From NCBI GenBank assembly GCA_024347015.1, contig AP024891.1, positions 1 through 64,000 of the forward strand: 64,000 bases of DNA, written 5' to 3'. Each line of letters begins with the position of its first letter. Position 1 is the stretch's first letter. The translations under genes were made by a program, and so were the position numbers. Below the pieces are notes generated by a model. It had not been told where the DNA came from and ran no database searches. It saw only the letters and a list, made by a program, of their open reading frames with translations. This document shows, piece after piece, positions 50,176-58,914 of this stretch. The DNA comes from Vibrio pectenicida. GTDB taxonomy: Bacteria; Pseudomonadota; Gammaproteobacteria; Enterobacterales; Vibrionaceae.

Positions 50176-50238
50176 GGCCATTTTATCGTACTAAGAAAAA
50201 GAAAAGGAGCTGGGCCAAAGGAAAAGGATGGAAGGGAA

Positions 50239-50262
50239 GGGTTTTCCCCAAGGGAAAAGCCC
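50239..50262. other. Candidate parS/centromere region
   Basis: GGGTTTTCCC-CAA-GGGAAAAGCCC is a near-perfect inverted repeat within a stretch (50200-50280) rich in GGAAAAGG-like repeats. It lies 120 bp downstream of parB, the place of parS in P1-type systems. Sequence does not match a known parS, so this is a positional inference. Confidence 0.4.
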
Positions 50263-50383
50263 TATCCAGAAAGGAAAAAGGATTTACAACTTCAAAACCT
50301 TCGGCATTCACACGCGTGAAACCATAATGAAAAATAAAATTATACATTATAATCATTAAGTTAGTGTGTGATAATTGTCGGCA

Positions 50384-51373
50384 TTATTTCATAAGCTCTT
50401 TAATGAAATCTTTTATTTTATTACGCTTATCTTCTGGCACTTTACGAAGATTTATCACAGAAGAGTCTTTACTTTTTACTAAAAAAGTAACACCTCCCCC
50501 AAGCTTCTCTAACTTAGGTAGCTGCTTATCAGCTTTATTTGACTCACCCTTTGATTTTTTAAGTAGTTGTTTTACTGAAAATAAAAGAACAGCGAGAACC
50601 ATTTCTGTATGTTCTTCAGGCGTATTAGACTTGCTTAATACATCTGATAGTTCATCTTGAATATTATTTATGAAGTCTTTCGGTGACAACTCATTATTTC
50701 TCAGGATGTTCGCAATCTCTACTAATGCCCTCGTATCTTTTTGTGTGGAGACTAGGCTTAAATCTATAAAAACATCTATTATTTCTTCAGGTAACTTAGC
50801 TGCATTAAGACACAAAGATACGTAGCCAGTCGAAATGCCTTCTTTCTCAGCTAAACATTTAGCATTCGGGTACACATGGCTATCAAGTTTGGCTTGATAA
50901 TATTTTCCCCACTCAATATACGATAACTTTCTTTTTTGCTCTGAGATACGAACAATTTCTTCCGCATCTTTTAAGGAGATCTTACTATCGGCTACCTCAA
51001 CAGAAAAAGTACAGTCTTTAATCATGGCTGCTTTTCTACGTCTAGAGCCATCTACAATTTTAACTATCCCATTTTCCATATACCCAATGGCAGGGTAAAG
51101 CTGACCAACTTCAATACTAGACAATATATCTTTTAAGCTTTCATCATTTAATAAGTCTTGGATTCTTATATTTGATGAATCCACAGCAGTACTACTCTCT
51201 ATACTAGCTTTCCCAGTAAATGAATGTAGTTTCAAATCAACTGTTATCCCAGATGCAAGGTTCAATGTCCTAGTGGTATTATTCTCTAAAATGGTATCTT
51301 CTGAACCCAAAGAACCAGCCTCAACAGCCTTTTTTCTTTTCTCTAGTCTTAATGCAAGTGCGCTTTTACTCAT
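50384..51373 (-). CDS. parB: ParB partition protein
   Basis: A 329-residue protein. It has 'LYPAIGYMENGIVKIVDGSR' followed by RRKAA (the ParB/Srx region), 'LSYIEWGKYYQAKL' and the helix-turn-helix 'CLAEKEGISTGYVSLCLNAA' that reads parS. The C-terminal part fits P1 ParB-type dimer domains. It binds the centromere and stimulates the ParA ATPase. ATG 51373 with AGGAA is preferred over an upstream TTG. It follows parA by 11 bp in one operon. Confidence 0.9.
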   Translation of the reverse strand: MSKSALALRLEKRKKAVEAGSLGSEDTILENNTTRTLNLASGITVDLKLHSFTGKASIESSTAVDSSNIRIQDLLNDESLKDILSSIEVGQLYPAIGYMENGIVKIVDGSRRRKAAMIKDCTFSVEVADSKISLKDAEEIVRISEQKRKLSYIEWGKYYQAKLDSHVYPNAKCLAEKEGISTGYVSLCLNAAKLPEEIIDVFIDLSLVSTQKDTRALVEIANILRNNELSPKDFINNIQDELSDVLSKSNTPEEHTEMVLAVLLFSVKQLLKKSKGESNKADKQLPKLEKLGGGVTFLVKSKDSSVINLRKVPEDKRNKIKDFIKELMK

Positions 51374-51384
51374 AACTGTTCCTA

Positions 51385-52596
51385 TCAATTAGATTTATGA
51401 TAATGCATTAACATTTCAATAAGTTCTTGTGCCCAGTTAGTTGCTGTAGTCAAGGCTCGACTATAAGCATCTTTACTACCTGTGTAGTCCTTCTTTAGAA
51501 CAGAAAAAATAGTTGAAGAACTATCAGTACAACGCTCATAGGCTTCCTCCGCTGGTAAGGAATGCTTCATTACGAATTGATGTCCAAATATTTCATACAT
51601 CTCAGTTATAGCACTTTCATATATATCAATATCGTGCTGTTGTTTATGGCTTGTATCTTTAGATGTATATGCCCCAATAAACCTCAAATTTTCTAGTGAC
51701 ATTCCATCAGTTACCATATCTGATAAAACCTCTGGAAGTCTCTCAACAAATCGAATGGTTGAGTCCCAGTTATAGAAAGTTGGAGGAATCGGTATAACAA
51801 TACCGTTAGCAGCAGCTAAACAGTTCTTCATAACCTTGTCCATATGGGGTCCAGCATCAAGTAAAATAAAGTCGTAGTGTTTAGAAAGAGGTTTGATAAT
51901 TCTCTCTTTTAGAAGGTTAAAATATTTTTCACCATTACATATTTCTTCTGAGTCTAGATCATCAGCTAGAAATCCATCAGCTGTACCACAAGGCAATATA
52001 TCCACTCCTGTAGTAGATGTTTTTTTAATGCCATGATTAATGAGATCTTCTTTAGTTACACCGACAGTTGCCATTGCTAGTATTGAAGTAAGATCAGAGT
52101 CAGATATCTCAAATCCAGGAAGAAGCTGTTGAGTACTTGTTCCCTGAGGGTCTAAATCAATCACAAGAACTCTGTTTTGAAGTAAAACATATCGATCTAA
52201 AAGCTTTAATGCATCAGCGAGCATATTAGTGCCTAAAGATTTACCAACGCCTCCCTTTAAATTCTGTAATATGCACACAAAGCTATCAAGGTTACCATCT
52301 CTATATTTCTGAACACCTAAATAATCAGCTACTTCGTAACAGTTCTCAATACTTAATTTATACTGATTTGTTGAAGTTTTTGGAAAGTTGCAACCAGCTT
52401 CTCCCATCGTAAGCATTACATCTTTTAAGGTATTCATTGCTATAGGCTTATTAGTAAATCTAAGCAATCGTTGAAGTTCCCTCTGTGAATATGTTCTGCT
52501 AGTAACTTCTTGCTTAACTTCTTGTTGAATCTGTGATCGTACGATCCTTGAACTTTTAGCTTTTTTCCCTAATTCGTTTATCTGACTCAATAACAT
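51385..52596 (-). CDS. parA: ParA partition ATPase (P1 type, with N-terminal HTH)
   Basis: A 403-residue protein; AAAGGAGAT eight bases upstream selects ATG 52596 over longer frames. The N-terminal 100 residues contain a DNA-binding domain ('YSQRELQRLLRFTNKPI'), as in P1/P7 ParA, which repress their own operon. The deviant Walker A is 'LKGGVGKSLG', followed by 'RVLVIDLDPQGTSTQQL' and 'FILLDAGPHMDKVM'. It positions plasmid copies at cell division. The operator is probably the AAATATC palindrome at 52689-52708. Confidence 0.95.
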   Translation of the reverse strand: MLLSQINELGKKAKSSRIVRSQIQQEVKQEVTSRTYSQRELQRLLRFTNKPIAMNTLKDVMLTMGEAGCNFPKTSTNQYKLSIENCYEVADYLGVQKYRDGNLDSFVCILQNLKGGVGKSLGTNMLADALKLLDRYVLLQNRVLVIDLDPQGTSTQQLLPGFEISDSDLTSILAMATVGVTKEDLINHGIKKTSTTGVDILPCGTADGFLADDLDSEEICNGEKYFNLLKERIIKPLSKHYDFILLDAGPHMDKVMKNCLAAANGIVIPIPPTFYNWDSTIRFVERLPEVLSDMVTDGMSLENLRFIGAYTSKDTSHKQQHDIDIYESAITEMYEIFGHQFVMKHSLPAEEAYERCTDSSSTIFSVLKKDYTGSKDAYSRALTTATNWAQELIEMLMHYHKSN

Positions 52597-52688
52597 TATC
52601 AATCTCCTTTCTGAATTAGCATTTTGACTCAAAAAAATGAGTTTGCAACATATTTTTGTGTTAGTGACAATGAAACGCGACATGGTTA

Positions 52689-52708
52689 AAATATCATCTT
52701 AGATATTT
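52689..52708 (-). promoter_or_regulatory. Palindrome upstream of parA (probable operator)
   Basis: AAATATC, six bases, GATATTT: perfect 7-bp arms about 95 bp before the parA start. P1-type ParA represses its promoter by binding a palindrome in this position. Confidence 0.55.
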
Positions 52709-52754
52709 TTATCATGTCGGGTTGCCACAAACCTCCTGTGAGGTGAAGTGGAAG

Positions 52755-52785
52755 GAAACTAAAGATCCTAACGGATCTTAGTTTC
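52755..52785. terminator. Hairpin between parA and the iterons
   Basis: GAAACTAAAGATCC pairs with GGATCTTAGTTTC (13 bp with one bulged A), loop TAAC, followed by TTTATTTCTT. It may be a terminator isolating the par operon from the origin, or an operator. Confidence 0.55.
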
Positions 52786-52815
52786 TTTATTTCTTAGAGT
52801 AAGTCCTAAATTATC

Positions 52816-53085
52816 GTATTCTGCATGATTGGTATCGTATTCTGCATGATTGGTATCGTATTCTAAGTGGTATTTGTAGTACTCTACGTGATGTTTATCG
52901 TAATTTAAGTGTTGGGTATATAGTATTCTGAGTTTTAATTATGGTAATTTGAGTGATTTATGTAATACTAGCTAATAATGAATAGTATTTTGCGTGAAGA
53001 TCAGCTTGTCATACATATAGTAATCTGCGTTTTCTTTGATCTTAAAGCATTTTAAAACGGGAACCAATACTATAGTAATCTGCGT
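52816..53085 (+). repeat. Origin of replication with ten 11-bp iterons
   Basis: Direct repeats of consensus GTAWTCTGCGT start at 52816, 52837, 52858, 52879, 52900, 52923, 52944, 52985, 53020 and 53075. Spacing is 21 bp for the first five, then 23 and 21, so most sites are on the same face of the helix; the last ones are further apart. They end 24 bp before the initiator gene, whose promoter they overlap, so the same sites probably serve for autorepression. The region is AT-rich. No consensus DnaA box was found inside it. Confidence 0.9.
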
Positions 53086-53108
53086 AAGTTCATATTGGGA
53101 GCAATAGA

Positions 53109-54143
53109 ATGGGTAAAGATTTAGGTAATATCGTTGTCCATGAAGAGTCAGAAAGGAAGAACGCTTTTATTTCTTCACTTTTATACTCGAGAGCAACGGT
53201 GTTCCACCCATCATTAACTTTAACAAGTTTCATGAAAAAAAAATTGGTTGAAGTTGCTGAGAATGGAGGTACTACATTTGATACTCCTCTAGGTACATCA
53301 ATTATTTCAAGTTACGGAAATAGTTATAGAGTTGATTTGTATGTTGATTATCTCCTACAAGGACATCGCGACTTATTGGATACTTTACTAGCTTATGCTA
53401 CAAAGATAACTCTTGATAAAAAGTCACGTGAACAAGGCCTTCCCTTTACTTGGTCATCTGTTCTTAAGACCATATCTGGAATAGAGGTGGTATCAGAAAA
53501 TCACCCTTACAACATTATCGATGACCAATCTTCAATTGTTCTGTCTATGAGCATGTATGAGTTAGCGATACGAATGGGATTGACTCCTCATAGGACCAAT
53601 TATAAAAAGATAGAAGATCGTATAGCTAAATTGTTTGCTGTTTTCTTGACAGTTAGCCAAATTGACGATGATGGAAGCTTAATGGATAGGAAACCTCTTA
53701 GGTTTATCAAAGATTTTCGAGTCTGTTATGACCCATCAAAAAATAAAAATGGGAAAAATAAAGGGAATGCTGTTGCCAATCATGTCTTTGTTATCTTAGA
53801 ACGTTCATTACTGAAATCTATAAAGGATCATGGTTTCTTTTTGAGAGAAGAACAGTTTTTGATGGCTAACTATAGTCAACCTTCTATTCGGAGCTTTTTA
53901 AAGTATCTGAAAACTCACAAGAAGCAGTTTGCTTCCGGAAAAAAGTTAGATTGGATGATGGAACAGTACATCCAATCAATGGCTAGCCCTGTGGGTATAA
54001 ATTTCAGAACATCACTAAAGAAACTAATCTTAGATTCTGAAATGATGAAGCAAATAGAAAATGACTTTTATATTCAAATTCGTATGAAGGAAGATGGTCA
54101 ATTGTACCTATATTATATTGGTACTATAGAGGAAGAGAAGTAA
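53109..54143 (+). CDS. Iteron-binding replication initiator
   Basis: A 344-residue protein with two probable winged-helix halves. The first contains 'TWSSVLKTISGIEVVSENHP' and 'LSMSMYELAIRMGLTPHRTN'; the second 'HVFVILERSLLKSIKDHGFF' and 'YSQPSIRSFLKYLKTHKKQF'. It directly follows ten iterons and starts behind GGGAG, which makes it the likely initiator although it does not closely match a Rep family I know. It overlaps the helicase gene at ATG/TAA (one base). It is more AT-rich than the tra region, as is the whole replication module. Confidence 0.75.
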   Translation: MGKDLGNIVVHEESERKNAFISSLLYSRATVFHPSLTLTSFMKKKLVEVAENGGTTFDTPLGTSIISSYGNSYRVDLYVDYLLQGHRDLLDTLLAYATKITLDKKSREQGLPFTWSSVLKTISGIEVVSENHPYNIIDDQSSIVLSMSMYELAIRMGLTPHRTNYKKIEDRIAKLFAVFLTVSQIDDDGSLMDRKPLRFIKDFRVCYDPSKNKNGKNKGNAVANHVFVILERSLLKSIKDHGFFLREEQFLMANYSQPSIRSFLKYLKTHKKQFASGKKLDWMMEQYIQSMASPVGINFRTSLKKLILDSEMMKQIENDFYIQIRMKEDGQLYLYYIGTIEEEK

Positions 54144-55096
54144 TGATTATTCCTAGTAACGTACCTCAATTAATTAACAACCATAATAATGGTGTTAGCA
54201 AACCGGAATACTCGTTGAATGGGCTACTGTCTGGACATTTGGGAATGCTCATTGCGGCTCCTGGAATAGGCAAGTCCCATCTTGCCATTAGTATTGGTAT
54301 GGAGCATGCTAGCTCCCAAAATTTTTTGGGAGTATCTTCTAGAATAGAACCTAAAAAAACTTTAATAATATCAACAGAAGATGACTATTCAATTTTGGGA
54401 GAACGTCTTGCCAATAAATACGCTGAAATTGATAATATAGTTAGGGAAGAAATCGATAATAATTTAGACTTTCTATCAGAAATTGAACCTCTGGTGATAC
54501 CTCCTTCTAGTTCGCCAGCGGAGCAGATGAATCACCACCAATACTTGTCAGAATTAATATCAATAATGAAAAATTACGACCTTGTTATTATTGATACTGT
54601 GACAGAAGCTATAGGGGCTTGTGATGAAGTGAAGGACGATCGACTCATAAAGAACACATTTAAGCAATTAGCTAAAGAGTCAGGTGCTTCTATTTTATTG
54701 GTTCACCATGTTAACAAAGACGAAATAAGAGGTAAACAGGCTATAAATATGGCTTCTGGAGCTGGCCTAACAACTGTTATAAGGCTAGCAAAGCTTATAG
54801 TCTCTTTGTACCATGACGGTTCAAATTTAGTATTGAACTATGTGAAGGCCAATCACCTTAGCAGAGATGAGAGAAAGTTAATTAGGTTAACAGATATTAG
54901 TGAAGGAAATATTATTCGAAGATTAGGCACTAATAACCCTACCTATACTTCATCAGAAGGAAATAATTTTAGAGCGCTGAAAAATTCAGGACCTCAAAGA
55001 AAAGTAATCAATAAGGTTTTTCAGGAGCCACCAAAAATAGAAGTCCCATCGGTTGTAGAAGAGGGTGATGATGAAGATTTATCAGATGTTTTATAG
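54143..55096 (+). CDS. RepA-like RecA-fold ATPase/replicative helicase
   Basis: A 317-residue protein of the AAA_25/RSF1010 RepA type. Walker A is 'GMLIAAPGIGKSHLAISIG', Walker B 'YDLVIIDTVTEAIG', then 'GASILLVHHVNKD' with a sensor-like His pair and 'VLNYVKANHLSRDERK'. Such proteins are hexameric helicases or helicase-type loaders encoded beside plasmid initiators. It is coupled to the initiator gene and convergent with the XRE gene. Confidence 0.8.
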   Translation: MIIPSNVPQLINNHNNGVSKPEYSLNGLLSGHLGMLIAAPGIGKSHLAISIGMEHASSQNFLGVSSRIEPKKTLIISTEDDYSILGERLANKYAEIDNIVREEIDNNLDFLSEIEPLVIPPSSSPAEQMNHHQYLSELISIMKNYDLVIIDTVTEAIGACDEVKDDRLIKNTFKQLAKESGASILLVHHVNKDEIRGKQAINMASGAGLTTVIRLAKLIVSLYHDGSNLVLNYVKANHLSRDERKLIRLTDISEGNIIRRLGTNNPTYTSSEGNNFRALKNSGPQRKVINKVFQEPPKIEVPSVVEEGDDEDLSDVL

Positions 55097-55100
55097 AGAA

Positions 55101-55406
55101 TTATTCTAATAAGTCTTCTATACGTTGTATAACATCTAGCTGATTATTATCTAAATCAGCAATTTTTTTTATTATATTGAGTTTTTTTAATGGCACCTCT
55201 AAAGATACATCATCGGAATAAAAATCACGTTCGCTAACCCCCAAAATTTTACAAAGTTTTACTAAGTTTTCTCGTGTGATACGTCCATCTTTTTTCCACC
55301 TTCCTACACTTACGCGAGAAACACCTATTTTTCTCGCGATTTCGGAATCACTTTTTCCACTACCATCTATATGAAGTCTTATCTTATCCCGAAAATTGAG
55401 CAGCAT
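55101..55406 (-). CDS. XRE/Cro-CI-type repressor
   Basis: The 101-residue protein has a clear helix-turn-helix: 'SDSEIARKIGVSRVSVGRWK' with a following 'GRITRENLVKLCKILGVSER', then a short C-terminal helical tail. It is divergent from the LuxR-type gene at 55682, with palindromic sites between. That arrangement recalls repressor/activator switches that govern transfer in ICEs (SetR and SetCD in SXT); the parallel is inference. Confidence 0.85.
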   Translation of the reverse strand: MLLNFRDKIRLHIDGSGKSDSEIARKIGVSRVSVGRWKKDGRITRENLVKLCKILGVSERDFYSDDVSLEVPLKKLNIIKKIADLDNNQLDVIQRIEDLLE

Positions 55407-55608
55407 CTCTTCTTAACCAGCAATTATCTACAACTCAAGCATAACTAAAAATTTATCTCGGTGGAATTGAACTTTATAAGTAACAATGTTACATTTTGAG
55501 TTACTGAACTAGCTCTTTAAAAACTTACTCAAACCACTTCGCTTGAACACTGACGTATCTCTCGTGATTCGTTTCAGGCACAGATGTTTCACTTTATAGG
55601 ATTATCGT

Positions 55609-55640
55609 TGTCTATAATGATAGACATAACAACATAGACA
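55609..55640 (+). promoter_or_regulatory. Operator cluster and -35 of the LuxR-type gene
   Basis: TGTCTAT-AATG-ATAGACA (55609-55626) is a perfect palindrome, followed by a third half-site ATAGACA (55634-55640) and then TTGACA (55642-55647). A repressor bound here would block the promoter of the gene at 55682. Confidence 0.65.
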
Positions 55641-55681
55641 ATTGACAGTTGGCGTATTTTTTATGTGATTTAGGGGTAGAA

Positions 55682-55948
55682 ATGCCAGATAAACGCATTT
55701 TAGAGCACGCTCAATCAATTTCGAACACCAGTTTACCCGAGTTGTCCTCGAAGCAAGCGATAGCTTTGTTACTGAGTTTGATGTACACCCGAGAAGAAAT
55801 TTGCGAATTGATGAATATTCAGCCATCAACATTGCGAACACATCTTGAGCGTGGCATGAAAACGATGAAAAAAACTCAGGGCATTGATGATGCTGATGAG
55901 CTTGCCTACATCGTTTTTAAACGTCTTGCTCAAGTGCTGCAATTTTAA
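55682..55948 (+). CDS. LuxR/GerE-type DNA-binding regulator (88 aa)
   Basis: After a short N-terminus (MPDKRILEHAQSIS) comes a LuxR-type helix-turn-helix: 'LSSKQAIALLLSLMYTREEI' and 'CELMNIQPSTLRTHLERGMK', with the typical spacing of the scaffold and recognition helices. It has no receiver or ligand domain. AGGGG lies about eight bases before ATG 55682. A stand-alone activator at this position could switch on the tra leaders; this is inferred from context. Confidence 0.8.
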   Translation: MPDKRILEHAQSISNTSLPELSSKQAIALLLSLMYTREEICELMNIQPSTLRTHLERGMKTMKKTQGIDDADELAYIVFKRLAQVLQF

Positions 55949-56313
55949 TCATAAAACACCATGCTGTAACGTTTTTACCTCTGTTTACATTGAATTATGA
56001 GATATTGCCCTTTTCTTGTAGACGCCCCATAGAGGGGGGGACACGCTGATTTTCATGTAATTGACTAATCGCGTAAAATAGATCCCCTAAAAATATTAAA
56101 AATTATTATTCATCACTAGGAAATGTTCACATTTCACTGGTGAGAAAAACGTCATTGGCTCTTTAATAATCAACCTAACTCAATAAAGCGGACCTCATAC
56201 CTTACAAGCGGTATATTGGGACAACATTCAGTCATTTGGATGCGTGTCTAAGAACTGGGTCAATCCATCACGGGTTGATACGGTTTGGGTCAATTCGTTT
56301 TAAAGACTCACAG
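55949..56313. other. Non-coding region, possible oriT side
   Basis: No gene supported. It contains a run of seven G residues near 56033-56039 next to CGCCCCATAGAG, and an AT-rich stretch (56090-56120). Nothing here can be proved to be oriT, but it lies upstream of the relaxase operon. Confidence 0.35.
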
Positions 56314-56493
56314 ATGCCGATATTACAGTTTGTTGAGGCGACTGCTCTATGGTCAGGTTTTGGCCCTATTCAGAGCATAATGTTCATCGTTGAACTTAAT
56401 CAGCAACAAAACACAGACATCACCACCGATTATTCCATCGATTTATTGAATAGTGTACACAGTGCCACTTCACGATTTTTCGTGAGTGGATGA
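56314..56493 (+). CDS. Possible small protein (59 aa, doubtful)
   Basis: Starts MPILQFVEATALWSGFGPIQ; the rest is helical with no motif. There is no strong ribosome site. It is the only open frame of note here, so it is listed with low confidence; a longer frame from 56236 uses an even weaker start. Confidence 0.25.
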   Translation: MPILQFVEATALWSGFGPIQSIMFIVELNQQQNTDITTDYSIDLLNSVHSATSRFFVSG

Positions 56494-56563
56494 TAGAGTT
56501 TTGCTTGCATTTTTTTCAGTGATACCTAGACTGTGAACCATATTCACTGATGTGGATAAGAAA

Positions 56564-56633
56564 AGCACACGGCTCAGCCTTAAATGCCCCTTGGAAGCGT
56601 GTCGCGGTCTGACTTGGTCAGATTGAAGGGATC
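56564..56633 (+). promoter_or_regulatory. Shared element B, copy 2 (upstream of relaxase operon)
   Basis: AGCACACGG, CCTTAAATGCC, CTTGGAAGCGTGTCGCGG and the palindrome TCTGAC-TTG-GTCAGA match copy 1 (44827-44898) over about 70 bp. A consensus DnaA-box-like TGTGGATAA lies just upstream (56551-56559), and a GAAAAAC/GTTTTTC hairpin follows at 56639-56658. It may be a control site or part of the transfer origin. Confidence 0.65.
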
Positions 56634-56659
56634 ATCACGAAAAACCTCGACGTTTTTCT

Positions 56660-57051
56660 TCGGACGCCCTGTCGTTGTATGACGCAGCTAAGCGACCACA
56701 CCAATACCATCAGAGCACGTTGTCATAGACAGCGAAGGCTTGTGTTTATTCACTGTCCTTTTTGCTCTTTACAAGCCAAAAGAATCGATGGCGTATCCAA
56801 TGCGTGATAAGCGCAGCGTGTACGCCGATGACGTCGATTTCTATACCCAACAATTGTGATGAATTCACAGTGATGTGCCTCTATCCGGCACTCTGTTCGC
56901 GCACCTTGCGTTTTCCTTGGTGTGTCTGGAGTGGTTTGAGTTAGGTATGCCTGCGCGCGTCTGATAGTGAGACGCGAGTAGGGCTGGGCAAAATGAAAAT
57001 GTTGTCTATCTCGATGCTGCCATGCGGTATCACGGCTTAAGAAGAACAAAA
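56660..57051. other. Leader of the relaxase operon
   Basis: No supported gene. It includes a near-CRP-like palindrome TGTGA-TGAAT-TCACA (spacer one base short), and GC-rich repeats near 56950-56980. As the segment between element B and the relaxase, it is a candidate location for oriT. Confidence 0.4.
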
Positions 57052-58914
57052 ATGAAATGGATGCAGACCTTAGATTCTTTCCTTCGTTGGTGGGGTGAAG
57101 AAGAAAACGCAGGGTTACCAAGACCTACTGTACTGCCCGAGGGCTTTTTGGCTCCGATATCAAGGGAAGCCTTGTTGTCGGACTCGCGTATACAAAGCAA
57201 ACTGGTGACGTTAAAGCGCAGTGGCATAGGCTTGCCCTATGAACTTTGGGACACCTATGTGATTGATACGGTGGTCAGTCTGGCGTCGTATGTCCAAGCA
57301 TTGCCCGCGTCTCAATATCATCATCATGCGTACCCTCAGGGGCTGTTGTTGCACAGTCTCGATACGGCGATTTATGCGCTGAGAGTACGACGTAACTATA
57401 CGCTCCCGCCCAATGTTGAACCGGAAGATCGGATCTTTCGTGAAATCATTTGGGTATACGGCGTGTTCCTGACGGCTTTACTTCATGATGTGGGTAAATT
57501 GTTTGATTTCGAGATCCAGTTATTGGGTGAGAATGACCAACCCATGACTTGGGATTACACCACGCCTATCACCACACCGTATCGTTACCGTTATTTCGAT
57601 GATCGCCAGTATGAGACTCACCAAACGTTAGCAGGATCGTTACTGTCACGGGTCATATCAGCAGAGCCCATGAGAGCGTTAACCCATGATCGATTTTTAT
57701 GGGCGACGATGGCGGCGTGTCTCACAGGACAACCTCAAGACGACAACGTCGTGGCCGATATTGTCAGTCAAGCCGATGCGGCGAGCGTTGCTCAAGACTT
57801 AGGCGCGGAAGGGGAGGCCATTTCTGAGGCCGCTGAACAAGCTGCCGCAGGGTATACGCGTTCTTTGTCGGGTCAACTCCGCACCACCTTAAAATACTTA
57901 CTTGGATCTGGGAAGCTGCCGCTCAATCGAAAAGGGGCTGAAGGGTTTGTGTTTGGGGATCACGTTTACCTGGTGTGCAAACCGATTGCCGATACCCTGC
58001 GGGCTCAGTTGATGGAGCGAGGGATACGTAATGTGCCTAGCAACAACAGCAAGCTGTTTAATGAGTTGCAACAATCAGGGTTGGTGGTCTCAGGGGACGA
58101 TGGCCAAGCTATTTTTCGTTGTGACATCCATCTGTCTGACAGCGATTGGACACAAACGCTCACGTGTTTAAAAGTCGCCTGGCCATCGTTATTGCCTGAC
58201 GCCCATTTAGTCCCCTTAACCGGACAGATCACCGAGTTGCCGCCTGCTTTGGAAGAGCAGAATGACGTCACCGCGCCGAGTATGGCTAATGTCGAAGGGG
58301 TATCTTCTGAGTCGGATCCAGAGAGAACGCCGATTGCGCTTCCTGTGTCTTTGGGCGAGGCGCCCACTGGAGTGGCGTCTTCGATGGACGATGAACTGAT
58401 GCAATTGGCGATGGGGTTGGCGACGCCTTCTGTCGCCAACCTAGAAACAAACCGTCCCTCACTGGACGAGCACCATCAACCAGTGACGCCGTCACTCAAG
58501 GCGTCCATTCTTCTTCGTACCTTATCGCTCACCGACGCTTCCGATGATCAGCTGACTGACGCGTTTCTGGAATGGGTAGACGCGGTCATTTGTGGTGGTG
58601 TTCATAAAACAAACACCCAAGGCGCTTTGTTTCATCGAGTGGGTGACTATCTTGCGGTCTCATCACCCAATGTATTTCGAACCTTTTTGAAAGAGCGTAC
58701 CGCTGGCGGTGACTATGAACAGCGTTATCCAGGTATACAACGTACTTTGGGTCAAAAGGTGGTCCTTAAGCCTCAGTCTACGGGACAAACGATACATCGT
58801 ATTGGCGTAAAAGGTGGCGATAAGCCGCTCAACATGATGCTGTGGCCACTGAGTGACAAGCTTAGAGCGCGGCTTTCAGTAAACCCTGCTTTGGAGTGGA
58901 GTAACGATGAGTAA
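57052..58914 (+). CDS. traI: MOBH-family relaxase (TraI_2 type)
   Basis: A 620-residue protein. The relaxase histidines are in 'QYHHHAYPQGLLLHSLDTA' and the HD motif in 'TALLHDVGKLFDFE', both typical of MOBH/TraI_2 relaxases. The C-terminal domain (about 505-610) has 'GALFHRVGDYLAVSSPNVFR', the TraI_2_C region. A long acidic linker (about 400-490) separates them. It nicks oriT and leads the strand into the channel through TraD. ATG 57052 is chosen because of AAGAAG upstream; an ATG at 57022 is in frame. Overlaps the next gene by 8 bp. Confidence 0.9.
   Translation: MKWMQTLDSFLRWWGEEENAGLPRPTVLPEGFLAPISREALLSDSRIQSKLVTLKRSGIGLPYELWDTYVIDTVVSLASYVQALPASQYHHHAYPQGLLLHSLDTAIYALRVRRNYTLPPNVEPEDRIFREIIWVYGVFLTALLHDVGKLFDFEIQLLGENDQPMTWDYTTPITTPYRYRYFDDRQYETHQTLAGSLLSRVISAEPMRALTHDRFLWATMAACLTGQPQDDNVVADIVSQADAASVAQDLGAEGEAISEAAEQAAAGYTRSLSGQLRTTLKYLLGSGKLPLNRKGAEGFVFGDHVYLVCKPIADTLRAQLMERGIRNVPSNNSKLFNELQQSGLVVSGDDGQAIFRCDIHLSDSDWTQTLTCLKVAWPSLLPDAHLVPLTGQITELPPALEEQNDVTAPSMANVEGVSSESDPERTPIALPVSLGEAPTGVASSMDDELMQLAMGLATPSVANLETNRPSLDEHHQPVTPSLKASILLRTLSLTDASDDQLTDAFLEWVDAVICGGVHKTNTQGALFHRVGDYLAVSSPNVFRTFLKERTAGGDYEQRYPGIQRTLGQKVVLKPQSTGQTIHRIGVKGGDKPLNMMLWPLSDKLRARLSVNPALEWSNDE

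Noticed and set aside
56236..56493. Longer frame (85 codons) upstream of the 59-codon frame near element B
   Set aside because: The first codons run through repeats of GGGTCAAT that look non-coding, and there is no ribosome site.
56551..56559. Consensus DnaA-box-like TGTGGATAA
   Set aside because: A single 9-mer, far from the iterons; one match is expected by chance in a window of this size, so it is not called an origin.
56866..56880. CRP-like palindrome TGTGA-N5-TCACA
   Set aside because: The spacer is one base shorter than the CRP consensus (N6) and no promoter is clear beside it.
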